Source of the DNA: Bacteroidota bacterium | GTDB lineage: Bacteria > Bacteroidota > Bacteroidia > Bacteroidales > JABHKC01 | DNA: 64,000 bases | Direction of reading: 5' to 3' | NCBI GenBank assembly: GCA_018692315.1 | Contig: JABHKC010000088.1 | Coordinates: forward strand, 1 to 64,000 | Shown: one piece after another, positions 41,988 to 52,200 of the stretch | Position numbering within the stretch: position 1 is the first letter of the stretch | Layout: every line of letters begins with the position of its first letter | Made by a program: the position numbers and the translations under genes | Notes under the pieces: model-generated | Databases searched by the model: none | Seen by the model: only the letters and a program-made list of their open reading frames with translations | What the model was told of the DNA's origin: nothing

Positions 41988-43463
41988 TTAATTGCCATTT
42001 CTTCTTGCTTCCAATTCAATTTTTACTTTTTCTAAAGTTTTATCGTCAAGTTTATACCAGAAAAGTAAAACTGCTGTAATTAGATATAAAGTTCCTGGTA
42101 TAATTGAAAAAAGTAATCTCAAACTGAGGATAGCTTCATCGGTTTGTTCAATTGCAGCTCCATCATAGTTTGCTATTGTTAAAATAAATCCAGCCAATCC
42201 GGTTGCAATTCCACCACCAAGTTTTTGTGCAAAAGTAGTTGCCGAGAAAAATAGTCCGGTTGCTCGCCTGTTGTTTTTCCACTCAGAAAAATCTGCTGTA
42301 TCGGCAATCATTGCCCATAGTAGAGGTATTGTTGGTGCAATAGCCAGTTTTGATAAAATGTTAATTGTATGAAGCATATAGAAATCTTCGGGACCAGGAA
42401 TATACAATGCAATAGTGAATATTCCGGCAATAGCCGAACAAACAATATAAACATCGCGTTTCTCAAATTTTTTGGTAAGCGGACGAGCCAGCAATACACC
42501 AATTATTAAAGCTATAGTAGTTGAAGTATAAAGGATAGTTGCATCGTTTTCAGATTTAATAAAATATTTGAAATATTGATTTATCACTGCAGCTTGCAAG
42601 AGAATTAGCACGAATGTTATAATTCCTAAAACAAATAGGATAATCCATGCTTTCATACCGAAAACATTTTTTATATCTTCTCTCAGATTGCTTTTTTGAT
42701 TTTTTGGAGGTTCTATCCTTTCTTTTGTTGAAAAATATGAGATTAAAAGCAGAATAACTCCCAAAACACCTAAAATAATTGCAATGAGTTGAAAAGCATT
42801 TTGCTCAAATTGTGTTATCATTCCTTGCAGAGTTCCGGTTGAGTCTAACAATTTGGCATCTGCCCAATTATATAGCTTAATGAAATCTAATGCTTTTGGC
42901 GAAAGATTAATAGATTTTGCGTAAGCTAAAACATCATCTAAAATCAATAGATTTTTGAAATACATTGTAAAACTAACAATGAACATTCCTGTAAATCCGA
43001 GAAAGAAACGATACTGATTTAGCAAAGTCCTTTGCCCCGGGTCGGCAGTCATAACTCCGGAGAGTGCTGAAAATGGCAGGTTTACAGCTGTATAAAATGT
43101 ACTAAGCAGCAAATATGCACATGTAGCATAAATTATTTTTCCGGTCTCTTCCAAATCCGGAGTAGTGAACAACACAACGAGAGAGACACTCAATGGAACT
43201 GCAAACCATAACATGTATGGACGAAATTTGCCATATTTTGTTTTTGTGCGGTCAGCAATTATTCCAATCATAGGATCTGAGATTGCGTCCCAAATTCGGG
43301 CTACCATCATAATTGTTCCGGCAGCAGCAGCTGAAATTCCATATACATCTGTAAAATAGAAAAACAAAAACATACCAGCCATATCCCAAGAAAAATGAGA
43401 AGCAGTATCTCCCAATCCGTATGAGAATTTTTCTTTGAATGATAGTTTTGAATTATTGCTCAT
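41988..43463 (-). CDS. GPH-type sugar:cation symporter 1
   Basis: A 491-residue inner-membrane transporter with twelve predicted spans, of the glycoside-pentoside-hexuronide:cation symporter family within the major facilitator superfamily. The N-terminal KEKFSYGLGDTASHFSW and the loop motif DAISDPMIGIIADRTKTKYGKFRPYML (here in two parts) are characteristic of MelB/XylP relatives. It would bring di- or oligosaccharides from periplasm to cytosol. Its place in the locus points to beta-glucan oligosaccharides, by inference. It is 36 nt downstream of the GH17 lipoprotein gene. Confidence 0.92.
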   Translation of the reverse strand: MSNNSKLSFKEKFSYGLGDTASHFSWDMAGMFLFFYFTDVYGISAAAAGTIMMVARIWDAISDPMIGIIADRTKTKYGKFRPYMLWFAVPLSVSLVVLFTTPDLEETGKIIYATCAYLLLSTFYTAVNLPFSALSGVMTADPGQRTLLNQYRFFLGFTGMFIVSFTMYFKNLLILDDVLAYAKSINLSPKALDFIKLYNWADAKLLDSTGTLQGMITQFEQNAFQLIAIILGVLGVILLLISYFSTKERIEPPKNQKSNLREDIKNVFGMKAWIILFVLGIITFVLILLQAAVINQYFKYFIKSENDATILYTSTTIALIIGVLLARPLTKKFEKRDVYIVCSAIAGIFTIALYIPGPEDFYMLHTINILSKLAIAPTIPLLWAMIADTADFSEWKNNRRATGLFFSATTFAQKLGGGIATGLAGFILTIANYDGAAIEQTDEAILSLRLLFSIIPGTLYLITAVLLFWYKLDDKTLEKVKIELEARRNGN

Positions 43464-43499
43464 CCTATAAAGTTTTAATAAATTTTTATAAATGTATGA

Positions 43500-45344
43500 C
43501 TATCTTGAATAATAAATATTTTTTACAAAAATCTGTTTTCCATCAAAGTTTTCAACTCCTCTAAAAAACAAAAGAGCGGTTAAATCATTTAAATTTGCTC
43601 CTTTTTCTAATATAGCAATTGGAATAGAAAAACTTGCCCAGTTTTCTTTTATTCGATATTTACTTTCTGGTGAAAAAATTACATAGTTGTTTGATTGCGT
43701 GCCTTTTGCAAATATACCTGTCTGAAACCCAAGCTTGAAGGAAGAATTAGTGTTTCCTTTAATTTCAAAATTTAAATTTCCGTTTACAAATTTCGACATA
43801 TCCTCACCAATTCCATCAGATTCTAATTCTATTGCACAACCCCACCAATCTCCATGTCCGCTGGTAATTTTTATTATTCTTGAAGAGTTCAGTTCGATAT
43901 CGCAAGTTCCCTCCCATGAATTTAATTTTAGTTCAGAACATGGAAATGTCATATCATTAGTTTCATCAGGAATTAAAGATTCACTAAGAACAACATAGGT
44001 ATTTTCCGAAACAGTTTCTCCGGGCTTTCGATTAATATTTGTTGTTGTAATTGATTTATCCCCAATTTCAGCTTTTGAAGGCGGCGGAAGAATTTCAGAA
44101 AAAAACACGGTTTCATCTCCATTATATGTTTTGCTGATAGAAATTCCATTTCTGGTCAATCCTTCAAAAATTCCTTCATCGACTAAATCCCACAATGCGT
44201 ATTTTGCTTGCCCGTTTAATTTTATTAGTCCGAAATGATTTTCTGAACCCAAAGTATCAGCTTTATCTTTCCATTTCTCATCAAAAGCCTCAAAATAGAA
44301 ACATGACATTCCAGCCTCTAATGTCCAGTCTCTCATATGTTTATAAAATAGTGCTTGTTTATATTCATCGGCAGCCTGCGAACCACCCTCTCCATATAAA
44401 GAAGACGAAATGCTTGCCCATCCTGTTTCGCCAATATGAATGGTTTTTTCTGTATTTATACTGGAAATATAATCAGCCGCAGTTTGAAATTGAGATATTG
44501 CATAATTTTTTGCCCTTAACATTCCGGCATCAATTTTTTCTACTGTAGAGAGTTTTTCCTCTTCTGCCGGAACCATCCAAAAAGTTGGATTGTAGTGGCT
44601 GTCGTGAAATGGATACGTGTGGAGTGACACATAATCGACTGCATTTATCAATTTAGATAAGTCTTCGGTATGATAACTTTTGTCGCGGCCTCCCCAGGAT
44701 TCATAATTGTCAGAACTTGTAATCCAAATATTTGCAGGTAAATTTCCATTCATTTTTAAATTTTGCAAATATTCGACCCAATGAAGGATAATTTTGGCTT
44801 GCACAAAATATTGAACTGCCCATTTGACCATAGCTTCGTTTCCTACTGCAATAATCTTGACAATATCAGGGTATTCGTTTGCCATTTTTACGGCAGCTTG
44901 AATTTCAGCATTATTATTTTTCAAATTTCCCAAAGAATGATTGCGATTTTCGGTCCATGCTCCCTTGCATTCTATCCAGGTTCCTAACATAACAAACATT
45001 TCAAAATCTGAATCCTCATTTTTTAATTGACTAATTGCTTCCAACAGATTGGAAACTTGCAAAAATTGTTGAGAATTGTATGTTCGTATCAGCTTTATCC
45101 CTATTGCAGATAAGATTTTCATATCTTCTTTCAGCTCAGCTACAGAGGGAACTATTTCTCGTGTGTTTTGTCTATAACCTCCGTATGAAATTGCCGGGTA
45201 ATCAGGATTTCCTAAAATGTCTGCTGCTCCTATTTCTATTGATTTTTGTTGCTTGTTCATACAACTGTTTGTGAAAATTATTGTAAAATATAATAATATT
45301 GCTTTCGTAAATGTTCTCATTTTCGGTAGATTTATTGTCCTCAA
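43500..45344 (-). CDS. GH17-like glucanase lipoprotein
   Basis: A 614-residue lipoprotein with a GH17-type barrel (endo-beta-1,3-glucanase or glucanosyltransferase family). The general acid is Glu170 in IIAVGNEAMVKW and the nucleophile Glu306 in IHIGETGWAS. The helper segment SLHTYPFHDS and the terminal strand CFYFEAFDEKWK fit the family. The C-terminal 170 residues (about 445-614) form a beta-rich domain that may be a carbohydrate-binding module. The annotated start gives eight extra residues; the internal Met at residue 9 (start at 45320) makes a better lipoprotein signal with a lipobox ending at Cys28 (FTNSC). The upstream symporter gene abuts directly. Confidence 0.83.
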   Translation of the reverse strand: MRTINLPKMRTFTKAILLYFTIIFTNSCMNKQQKSIEIGAADILGNPDYPAISYGGYRQNTREIVPSVAELKEDMKILSAIGIKLIRTYNSQQFLQVSNLLEAISQLKNEDSDFEMFVMLGTWIECKGAWTENRNHSLGNLKNNNAEIQAAVKMANEYPDIVKIIAVGNEAMVKWAVQYFVQAKIILHWVEYLQNLKMNGNLPANIWITSSDNYESWGGRDKSYHTEDLSKLINAVDYVSLHTYPFHDSHYNPTFWMVPAEEEKLSTVEKIDAGMLRAKNYAISQFQTAADYISSINTEKTIHIGETGWASISSSLYGEGGSQAADEYKQALFYKHMRDWTLEAGMSCFYFEAFDEKWKDKADTLGSENHFGLIKLNGQAKYALWDLVDEGIFEGLTRNGISISKTYNGDETVFFSEILPPPSKAEIGDKSITTTNINRKPGETVSENTYVVLSESLIPDETNDMTFPCSELKLNSWEGTCDIELNSSRIIKITSGHGDWWGCAIELESDGIGEDMSKFVNGNLNFEIKGNTNSSFKLGFQTGIFAKGTQSNNYVIFSPESKYRIKENWASFSIPIAILEKGANLNDLTALLFFRGVENFDGKQIFVKNIYYSR

Positions 45345-46790
45345 TTATTTTTTACCTTGATGTTTTACTTTCCCTCTACGTTCAATTAATGCTGCTCTAA
45401 TTTCTCGAGCTTTTTTCTCGGTAACATCATATTTCCACATCATGATTACTGCCATCAAACCAGTGAATATCGGAATTACAATGTCGGCAATTCTGAGGTT
45501 TGTAATCGTTTCAACCGTTTGAACTGTTACATCTTTATCAAAACCAACTAAATTTAAAACTGCTCCGCTGGTAAGTAATGCTACAGCAGTTCCCAATTTA
45601 ACCATCCACCAGTAAACTGCTCCAAAAGTGCCTTCTCGCCGTGTTCCATTATTTAGTTCATCGAGGTCGCAAACATCGGCTGTCATAGACATCATCAAAG
45701 TAAACAATCCACCAATTCCGAAAGAAATTAGAGGAATCGGGAGAAACATCAAATATGGGTTATCAGGACTAAAACCCCACCATTTTAAGGCATATCCTAT
45801 AATTGAAATAATTGTAGCAACAAGAAAAGCATTCTTTTTACCAATTTTTTCAGAAAGAAAGGTAATTATTGGAATCACTAAAAAAGCAGTTGCAATTGCA
45901 CTAACAGTACCAAACCAAGCAGGCCAATGTCCGGCAGCTTCGGTATCGCCGTTAAACAGGTAAAAAATAATAATAAAGAAGGCAAATTGTGCAATTGTTT
46001 GAAAACCATTAAACACAAAAAAGGTAGCTCCACACAAACGTAAAAAAGGTTTACTTACGAAGGTCTGTTTTATTCCTTTAACAAACCCTTTAGTGTTCTC
46101 AGTTAGATCTTTCCACGACATTTTTGAATTTTGTTTGGAAGCCGGTGGAATAAGCTCTTTGCAAAATAGAGCAGGCATTATTCCGAGAAGCATGCACAAG
46201 CCTCCAACCCAAATTGAAAGATTCCTGGCACCTTCGGGAGCAGTGTCGTACAGAGATTGGTCGTAAATTATTACCCAAAACCAAGGAGCAATCATCCATG
46301 CAATTTGTCCCATCCATTGCGAAACTGCCATCAGTCTGGTACGTTCGTTATAGTCTGGGCTCATTTCGTAACCTAAACCTATTAGAGGGGTTGCAAAAAT
46401 TGTATATCCTATATAAAAAACCACTGATAAACTCAAAAAGAAATAGAAATTATAGCTTTGTCCATTTTCGGGATACAACTGCCACATGTACATAAAAGTA
46501 ATTCCGGTGATTACGCTTCCCAGAAAAATATATGGTTTGCGTCTTCCCCATTTCGATCTGGTATTGTCGGAAATATATCCCATAATTGGATCTGTAAGTG
46601 CATCTAACAAGCGTGGAATTGCTGCCAATAATCCGGCAAGAAATGGATCCATTTTTAAAGCCAAAACAAGGATTATCATAAATACTCCTAATGCTGCCGG
46701 AAAAAGTTGGTTTGCCAGATGTCCCGATCCGAAAGCTATTTTCTGACCGAAAGGAACAATATCTTCATTGGCAATTTTATAAGGTGTCAT
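45345..46790 (-). CDS. GPH-type sugar:cation symporter 2
   Basis: A 481-residue inner-membrane transporter of the same glycoside-pentoside-hexuronide symporter family as the gene two positions downstream. It shows PFGQKIAFGSGHLANQLFP at the N-terminus, DALTDPIMGYISDNTRSKWGRRKPYI near residues 63-88, and a repeat of the helix-loop pattern in the second half. The two paralogues differ strongly, so they probably carry different products (for instance glucose, gentiobiose or laminari-oligosaccharides). The stop codon directly abuts the start region of the GH17 lipoprotein, which suggests cotranscription. Confidence 0.92.
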   Translation of the reverse strand: MTPYKIANEDIVPFGQKIAFGSGHLANQLFPAALGVFMIILVLALKMDPFLAGLLAAIPRLLDALTDPIMGYISDNTRSKWGRRKPYIFLGSVITGITFMYMWQLYPENGQSYNFYFFLSLSVVFYIGYTIFATPLIGLGYEMSPDYNERTRLMAVSQWMGQIAWMIAPWFWVIIYDQSLYDTAPEGARNLSIWVGGLCMLLGIMPALFCKELIPPASKQNSKMSWKDLTENTKGFVKGIKQTFVSKPFLRLCGATFFVFNGFQTIAQFAFFIIIFYLFNGDTEAAGHWPAWFGTVSAIATAFLVIPIITFLSEKIGKKNAFLVATIISIIGYALKWWGFSPDNPYLMFLPIPLISFGIGGLFTLMMSMTADVCDLDELNNGTRREGTFGAVYWWMVKLGTAVALLTSGAVLNLVGFDKDVTVQTVETITNLRIADIVIPIFTGLMAVIMMWKYDVTEKKAREIRAALIERRGKVKHQGKK

Positions 46791-46843
46791 TTAATTGTCA
46801 TTATTATATAAATTTTCAGAGTTCTCATCTTTCATTCTCACAT

Positions 46844-48364
46844 TTACTTTAGCACAATTGTCTGAATTGCTTGTGGACTAATTTTTACTTCAGCTTGCTT
46901 ATCTTCAATTGAAAGTTTAAAGTTTTTGGCTTTCAGACTCATATTTAAGACAATAACTACAATTGATCCATCAGGATTTTTTACTGCTGTAAGCATCAAA
47001 TCTTTGTCGGTATTTTCAAAACCTATCCTTTCCGAATTTGGTTTTATGAATTTGCTAAAATGAGCAATAGTGTAATATAGAGGCGTGAAGTAAACTTCGT
47101 CGAGTTCCGGATCGACAATTACAGGTGCAACACACCAGTTTTTAAACCAGTTTGGTCCGCCTTGTCTGTCGAGAACCATGTTCCAGTCTATCCAGCCTTC
47201 AACCCAATTATTCAAACAACCAATAATATCTCTTGCATATCGATACACAGGAGCATATTTTGGATGTTTATGTTTGTCTTTATCTGGAGCCCAATCCAAG
47301 CCCCAGTCGGTTGCTTCTTTTTTCCAGTACCATTCGTCTTCTTTCCAATGTGGAACTTCCGAGTCGACACATGCTTCCGATTGAATTATATGTTTGTTTG
47401 GAGCAATTTCGTGAGTAAAATTTAAGGATTCGGGAAACCAATCGGTTGTGCTTGCATACCAGTGTATGGCAGTTCCGTAGAAATATTTTGAAGATTCTTC
47501 GTCTGCAAACATAATCTTCGCCCACTCGACTAATTCCTCGCCACGATTTTGATCGTAACCGAAAATTTTCGTGTCGTGGCCATCTGTTTCAAGTTTTTGC
47601 CCAAGGTGATTTTTTACAAAATCGACCATTTCTTCGGCATTAAAGTGCATGCTTTCCCAATTGTTGCCATTTCCGAGAGGTTCGTTTTCGACAGTTACTC
47701 CCCAAATATCAATTCCTTCTTTTTTATATTCAGTTAAATATTTCGAGAAAAACAAAGCCCAGGTATCGTAATATTCCGGCAATAATTTTCCTCCAACCCA
47801 ACTTTTGTTGTCCTTCATCCAAGGAGGTGCCGTCCAGGGCGATGCTATTATTTTGAAACCATTTTCAGATTTCTCCATGGCTTGTTTAATCATTGGGATT
47901 ATATCATCACGATCTTCATCAATTGAGAAATTCTGCAAATCTTTATCGCCTTCCACAGGTGCATAAGAATAATTCTTCAAAGAGAAATCGCAGGAATTTA
48001 TATGTGTTCGTGTTAGAGAATATTTTGCTCCATTTGTTCCAAAATATGCATCAATAATTTGATTTCGTTTTTCTTCGCTTAGCTGATTTAGCAAATATGC
48101 AGAAGATTCGGTAAATGAGCCACCAAAGCCTTCGATAGTTTGAAATTTTGTTTCAGGAAATATTTTGATGATTTCTTTGGACTCTTCCTCCGGGAAATCA
48201 GTTATTTGTTTAAGTTTATTTCCGCTGGCTGATGTTTCGTAAACTTCAAGCGATAGTTTTTTTTGTTTCATGCTGCATCCTCCATAAACTACGATGAGTA
48301 TTACGATTAATAAATTTCCAACTGATTTCATTTTATATCTTTTATTACATTTTTCTTCCAACAA
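46844..48364 (-). CDS. GH30 family glycosidase lipoprotein
   Basis: A 506-residue lipoprotein with a GH30 (alpha/beta)8 barrel and side beta-sandwich. The acid/base is Glu228 in VTVENEPLGNG and the nucleophile Glu330 in IIQSEACVDS. The entry FQTIEGFGGSFTESSAYLL and SPWTAPPWMKDN are classic GH30 signatures. Bacterial members of this subgroup include beta-1,6-glucanases and beta-glucosidases, and a beta-1,6 role would fit the branches of laminarin, by inference. The first ATG gives an 11-residue charged extension; the Met at residue 12 (start near 48331) starts a lipoprotein signal ending at Cys30 (VYGGC). Three bases separate the longer form from the upstream gene. Confidence 0.88.
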   Translation of the reverse strand: MLEEKCNKRYKMKSVGNLLIVILIVVYGGCSMKQKKLSLEVYETSASGNKLKQITDFPEEESKEIIKIFPETKFQTIEGFGGSFTESSAYLLNQLSEEKRNQIIDAYFGTNGAKYSLTRTHINSCDFSLKNYSYAPVEGDKDLQNFSIDEDRDDIIPMIKQAMEKSENGFKIIASPWTAPPWMKDNKSWVGGKLLPEYYDTWALFFSKYLTEYKKEGIDIWGVTVENEPLGNGNNWESMHFNAEEMVDFVKNHLGQKLETDGHDTKIFGYDQNRGEELVEWAKIMFADEESSKYFYGTAIHWYASTTDWFPESLNFTHEIAPNKHIIQSEACVDSEVPHWKEDEWYWKKEATDWGLDWAPDKDKHKHPKYAPVYRYARDIIGCLNNWVEGWIDWNMVLDRQGGPNWFKNWCVAPVIVDPELDEVYFTPLYYTIAHFSKFIKPNSERIGFENTDKDLMLTAVKNPDGSIVVIVLNMSLKAKNFKLSIEDKQAEVKISPQAIQTIVLK

Positions 48365-48367
48365 AAA

Positions 48368-49252
48368 TTAATATTTGAGTTTTTCGGCAATATCCCAAAG
48401 CCCCCAAAAAGCACCAACATCTCCTTCGTCATCAATTTTCCACGATTCATCGAAAGATGAGAAATAGAAAATATCGATATCGTCTTCGGCAGACCACTGC
48501 TGCGTATTCAGAAAATATTTCAGTGCATTTACTTCGGATGGTACCGAACCATAAAACTTTTCGCCTTTGTTTGGCCAGCCTGTTTCACTGATAATTACCT
48601 TTTTGCCATTTCCTGCTTTTACTGCTCTGCGAAACATATCTTTCATGTAGAGAAGTGAATATTCGAGGCTGCACCCCTCCCAAAATGGGTAACAATTTGC
48701 CAGAATAAGATCACAAGCTTCGGTGATTTTTGGCCGATTTTCAAATTCATAATACGCATCAACATATCCAACAGGAATATCAGAAACTTCTTTTTTTACA
48801 TTATATATTTCTTCTAACAATTCTTCCTCCGTCAAATCTCCACGGTACATCACTTCATTTCCTACAGAAATAATATTTGCAAAGCCATCTTTAGCAAGGT
48901 GTATTAAGTTTTCAATTTCTTGCTTATTTATTTTTTCATTCTTGCCTAACCATGCACCGACAAAGGTTTTCAAACCATATTCATGAGCAATTCGAGGAAT
49001 CATTTCGTTTCCTTCGGTACAAGAAAAAGAACGCACCCACTTTGTGTAAGGTTTAATTATTTCTAACCTTCTTCTGATTTGCTTTTCAGACAATGGTGTT
49101 CCGGGCATTTGTCCATCAAGATAGGGGCTGAAACACAGGCCGTGCATTTTGGTTTTTAAAGCCTTATGAAACATTTCAATAAGCTCACTCTTTGTTTTAT
49201 TTAAAACATTTTCTCCTGTTAGAGATAATACTCTGTCTCTGTTAGCCAGCAT
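48368..49252 (-). CDS. GH17-like cytoplasmic glucanase
   Basis: A 294-residue GH17-type protein without any signal peptide, so cytoplasmic. The general acid is Glu133 in IISVGNEVMYRG and the nucleophile Glu223 in VIISETGWPNKG. LCFSPYLDGQMPGTPL near residue 39 and the terminal DIFYFSSFDESWK match the fold. It overlaps the upstream phosphorylase-like gene by 11 bases, which points to translational coupling and joint action on imported beta-1,3-oligosaccharides. It might be hydrolytic or a transglycosylase. The other GH17-like protein of the locus is a lipoprotein, so the same chemistry is placed in two compartments. Confidence 0.85.
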   Translation of the reverse strand: MLANRDRVLSLTGENVLNKTKSELIEMFHKALKTKMHGLCFSPYLDGQMPGTPLSEKQIRRRLEIIKPYTKWVRSFSCTEGNEMIPRIAHEYGLKTFVGAWLGKNEKINKQEIENLIHLAKDGFANIISVGNEVMYRGDLTEEELLEEIYNVKKEVSDIPVGYVDAYYEFENRPKITEACDLILANCYPFWEGCSLEYSLLYMKDMFRRAVKAGNGKKVIISETGWPNKGEKFYGSVPSEVNALKYFLNTQQWSAEDDIDIFYFSSFDESWKIDDEGDVGAFWGLWDIAEKLKY

Positions 49253-52200
49253 TTTTTATATTATTTAATGTTACTTCAACTAATTCTACTTCGCCAGTTC
49301 TGCTGAAAATTAAATCGCTGGTTTGCTCATCGATGGAGTTTCCATTGAAATATTTTGTATTTCCATTCTTGAATGAAACCGAAATATTTTCTTTATCTGA
49401 AAAAGTATAAACAATGGGAGTTTGGCAAAATGTAAAAGCAATGTGATTTTTACTCAATTCAACTTTACAGTTTTCTCCTTTTATGTTGTAATATTCAAAT
49501 ACACGATTTCTATCTAAAATTTCTTCGTGATTGAACAATGTAGGTTCGAAGAAAATCTTCCCTTGTTTTATTCTTAGGCCTAATTCTCCGATTTTCGAAA
49601 TAATATCTTCTTTCACTTGCCCTGTGAGTCCGGGTTGCTTAACTCCGGTATTCGATGGAGTATGAGAATAGGCATCGGTTGGGAAAGCTCCATATAAATC
49701 CGGAGATTTGTAAACACCGATTCCGGCTTTTATTTCGTAATAATGATCTTGAAGATGATTGATAATATTTGCATTTGCACCTTCGAATTTTGCAGCAAAA
49801 TAATTTTCTTGAGTTGCCAATAAAAGTTTTGAAACCATGTGCCAATAAATAGATCCTAATCCTTCGTAGCCATAAAAAGTTCCGGAGCGTCCTGTAAAGG
49901 ATTGATGATCGAAAATCTGTTCATATATATCTAAAATCTTATCTTTTTCAAGTTCAATAAGATGACTATAGCTACCAACTCTTAAGCCGTTTAAAACTTC
50001 TTCTAACACTTCTCTATTTCTAAAAGTGCCATTAAAATGAAATTCTCCTTCTTTATCAACTTTTATGATTGAAGTTTCTTTGTCAGCTATAAGTTTTGTA
50101 AACAAAGCCGATTCCTCAACAAATTTCTTAGGAATAATATTTTTATTGATAAAACGTGGCAATTGTCTGTCAGGATAAAGCATATAGCTATTTTGATCTT
50201 CCCGAAACATCGCACTGTTTTTCAACGAATCTAATACATCGAGACTTTCTTTAGCTGTAAGCAAACCGGAACTTAAAACTGCAACTTGACCTTCGAGCAT
50301 TTCGTAAAGATTGCGAATGGAGATTTCTTTTTTCCTGATGGAAATTAAATTGTAGGCATGATACAATCCGTCCTTACGTTTATTTATTTTTATTGATTGG
50401 TCGATATATTTCAGGCTCACCTTCGTAAAATCCAAAAGCTCTTTTACTTTTATGTTGCTCTTTTCGCCGGAAAACGAATAATTATAAATTTCGTTTCTGT
50501 ATTTTGTATGTGCTTCTCCGAGATAGTTTGCAAATTTTCTTCGGTCTTTGTCAGAAAATCCTGTATTGATAAGATTTACATTTTCTAAAAAGAAATTATA
50601 AATATTCGTAAACAAAGTTTCTACTTCAATAGAAATACTGATTTCAGAAAATGATATTTCTTGAAATTTCTTTTGCCAAAATTTAAGGAACCTTCTAAGG
50701 TAATAAAGTGTAACCATCGATGTTCCGTTTCCGACAAGTGCATTGTTTGCATCGTTCCATTCGGGGCGTTGGGTATTTAGCCAAATTCCTGCTTCGGGAA
50801 TAAAATTGCTCAACTTGGACAATAAGGAAACAAGGATTTTTTCAGTAAGATTGACTTTATAAATATTGTCGCCAGACTTGTATTTCAACAAACTTGCATC
50901 CGCTCCAAGAAGTTCAACCTCAGTTCTTATTTTCTTATTTAGTTCTACATCAAAAACGACAGTATCTTTTGGATTCTGAACAATTTCGTTGTACGATTTT
51001 ATTTTATAAGGGACATTTGCATAAGTAAAAATCTCGCTTACTAAAAGATTATCTAATTTGCCCGGATGGAAATTGTTTGAAAGTTCTAATAATTTCTGGA
51101 GATAAATTATTTGATGATCGCCCCAGTATCCAATGTATGCCCAAGGATCGTCAGGATGTGGCGATTCCCAATCAATTCCATCACGCATGATGCGATACGG
51201 GTTGTAACCATCAATGGTTGAAGCATTTAAAAACTTACTGATTATGCCTTCAATAAATTGCGGGTATGAAAAACAGAGGGCTTCCCAATTTTGAAAAATA
51301 TCTCTCCAATTGCCTTCGTAATAATATTTTGTTTGCCCATCTTCTTTTTTTGTTTCTATAGAAAACAAATTCCAAGGACGACTTGGGTCGCCGTGTCTTC
51401 TGCTAAATGTCAAAGGCAAATATTCGTTTGTTATTCTGATAAGGTCAGTATCACCTGTTTGTTCAGCAAGGTTTATTAAATTTGAATACGATATTTCGTC
51501 AGGTAGATGGCTAATCCAGGATTGATATTCTTTTGTGATTAGTTTGTTTATTTGTAATAAATAAAGTTCGAAATCGTCTTTCTTTACTGAATAATTGTTG
51601 ACAAAAACACCACCTCGCATAATATTATATAAGGTGTTCGAATAATGACGGGCGTAAGACAAATCTGTATTTGTCATTTGAAAACCATCTGCAAACGAGA
51701 CCATTTTCTTGAGATTTTCGGTTCCTTGTTCAATATCAGCAATTAGAAAGTCAGTAGGTTTTTTAGTTTTAATTATGAAATTGTTAAGATTAGCAACATC
51801 GGTGCTTCCTTGATTTAATTCTGCAATGGTAAACCAATCGCTATTTTCATTTTTATTCAAATCTACATGAGAATTTACAAAATATGCCCCTCTCGAAGCT
51901 CTCACATCATATTCGGATTCAATATCAAATCCATTTCTAAATTTATTAACTTGCTTTTCGGAAACCAGAATTTTGCTGTCTTTGGCAATACCAGTTGACC
52001 AGACGGTTGTTAGTTTTAAAGCTTCGCTCGGTTCTGCTTTATCCACCGGAATTGAGCTTAACATAAACAGAGCCAGGGTACTACCTTCAATTCGTTCATT
52101 TTTTTTATAGGCATCCAAAAGGTTGCTATATTCGTTTTGGAATAAATAATCGAGCCCAAATGGGAGAATATTTGTAATTCCATCAATAAATTCAATTTTG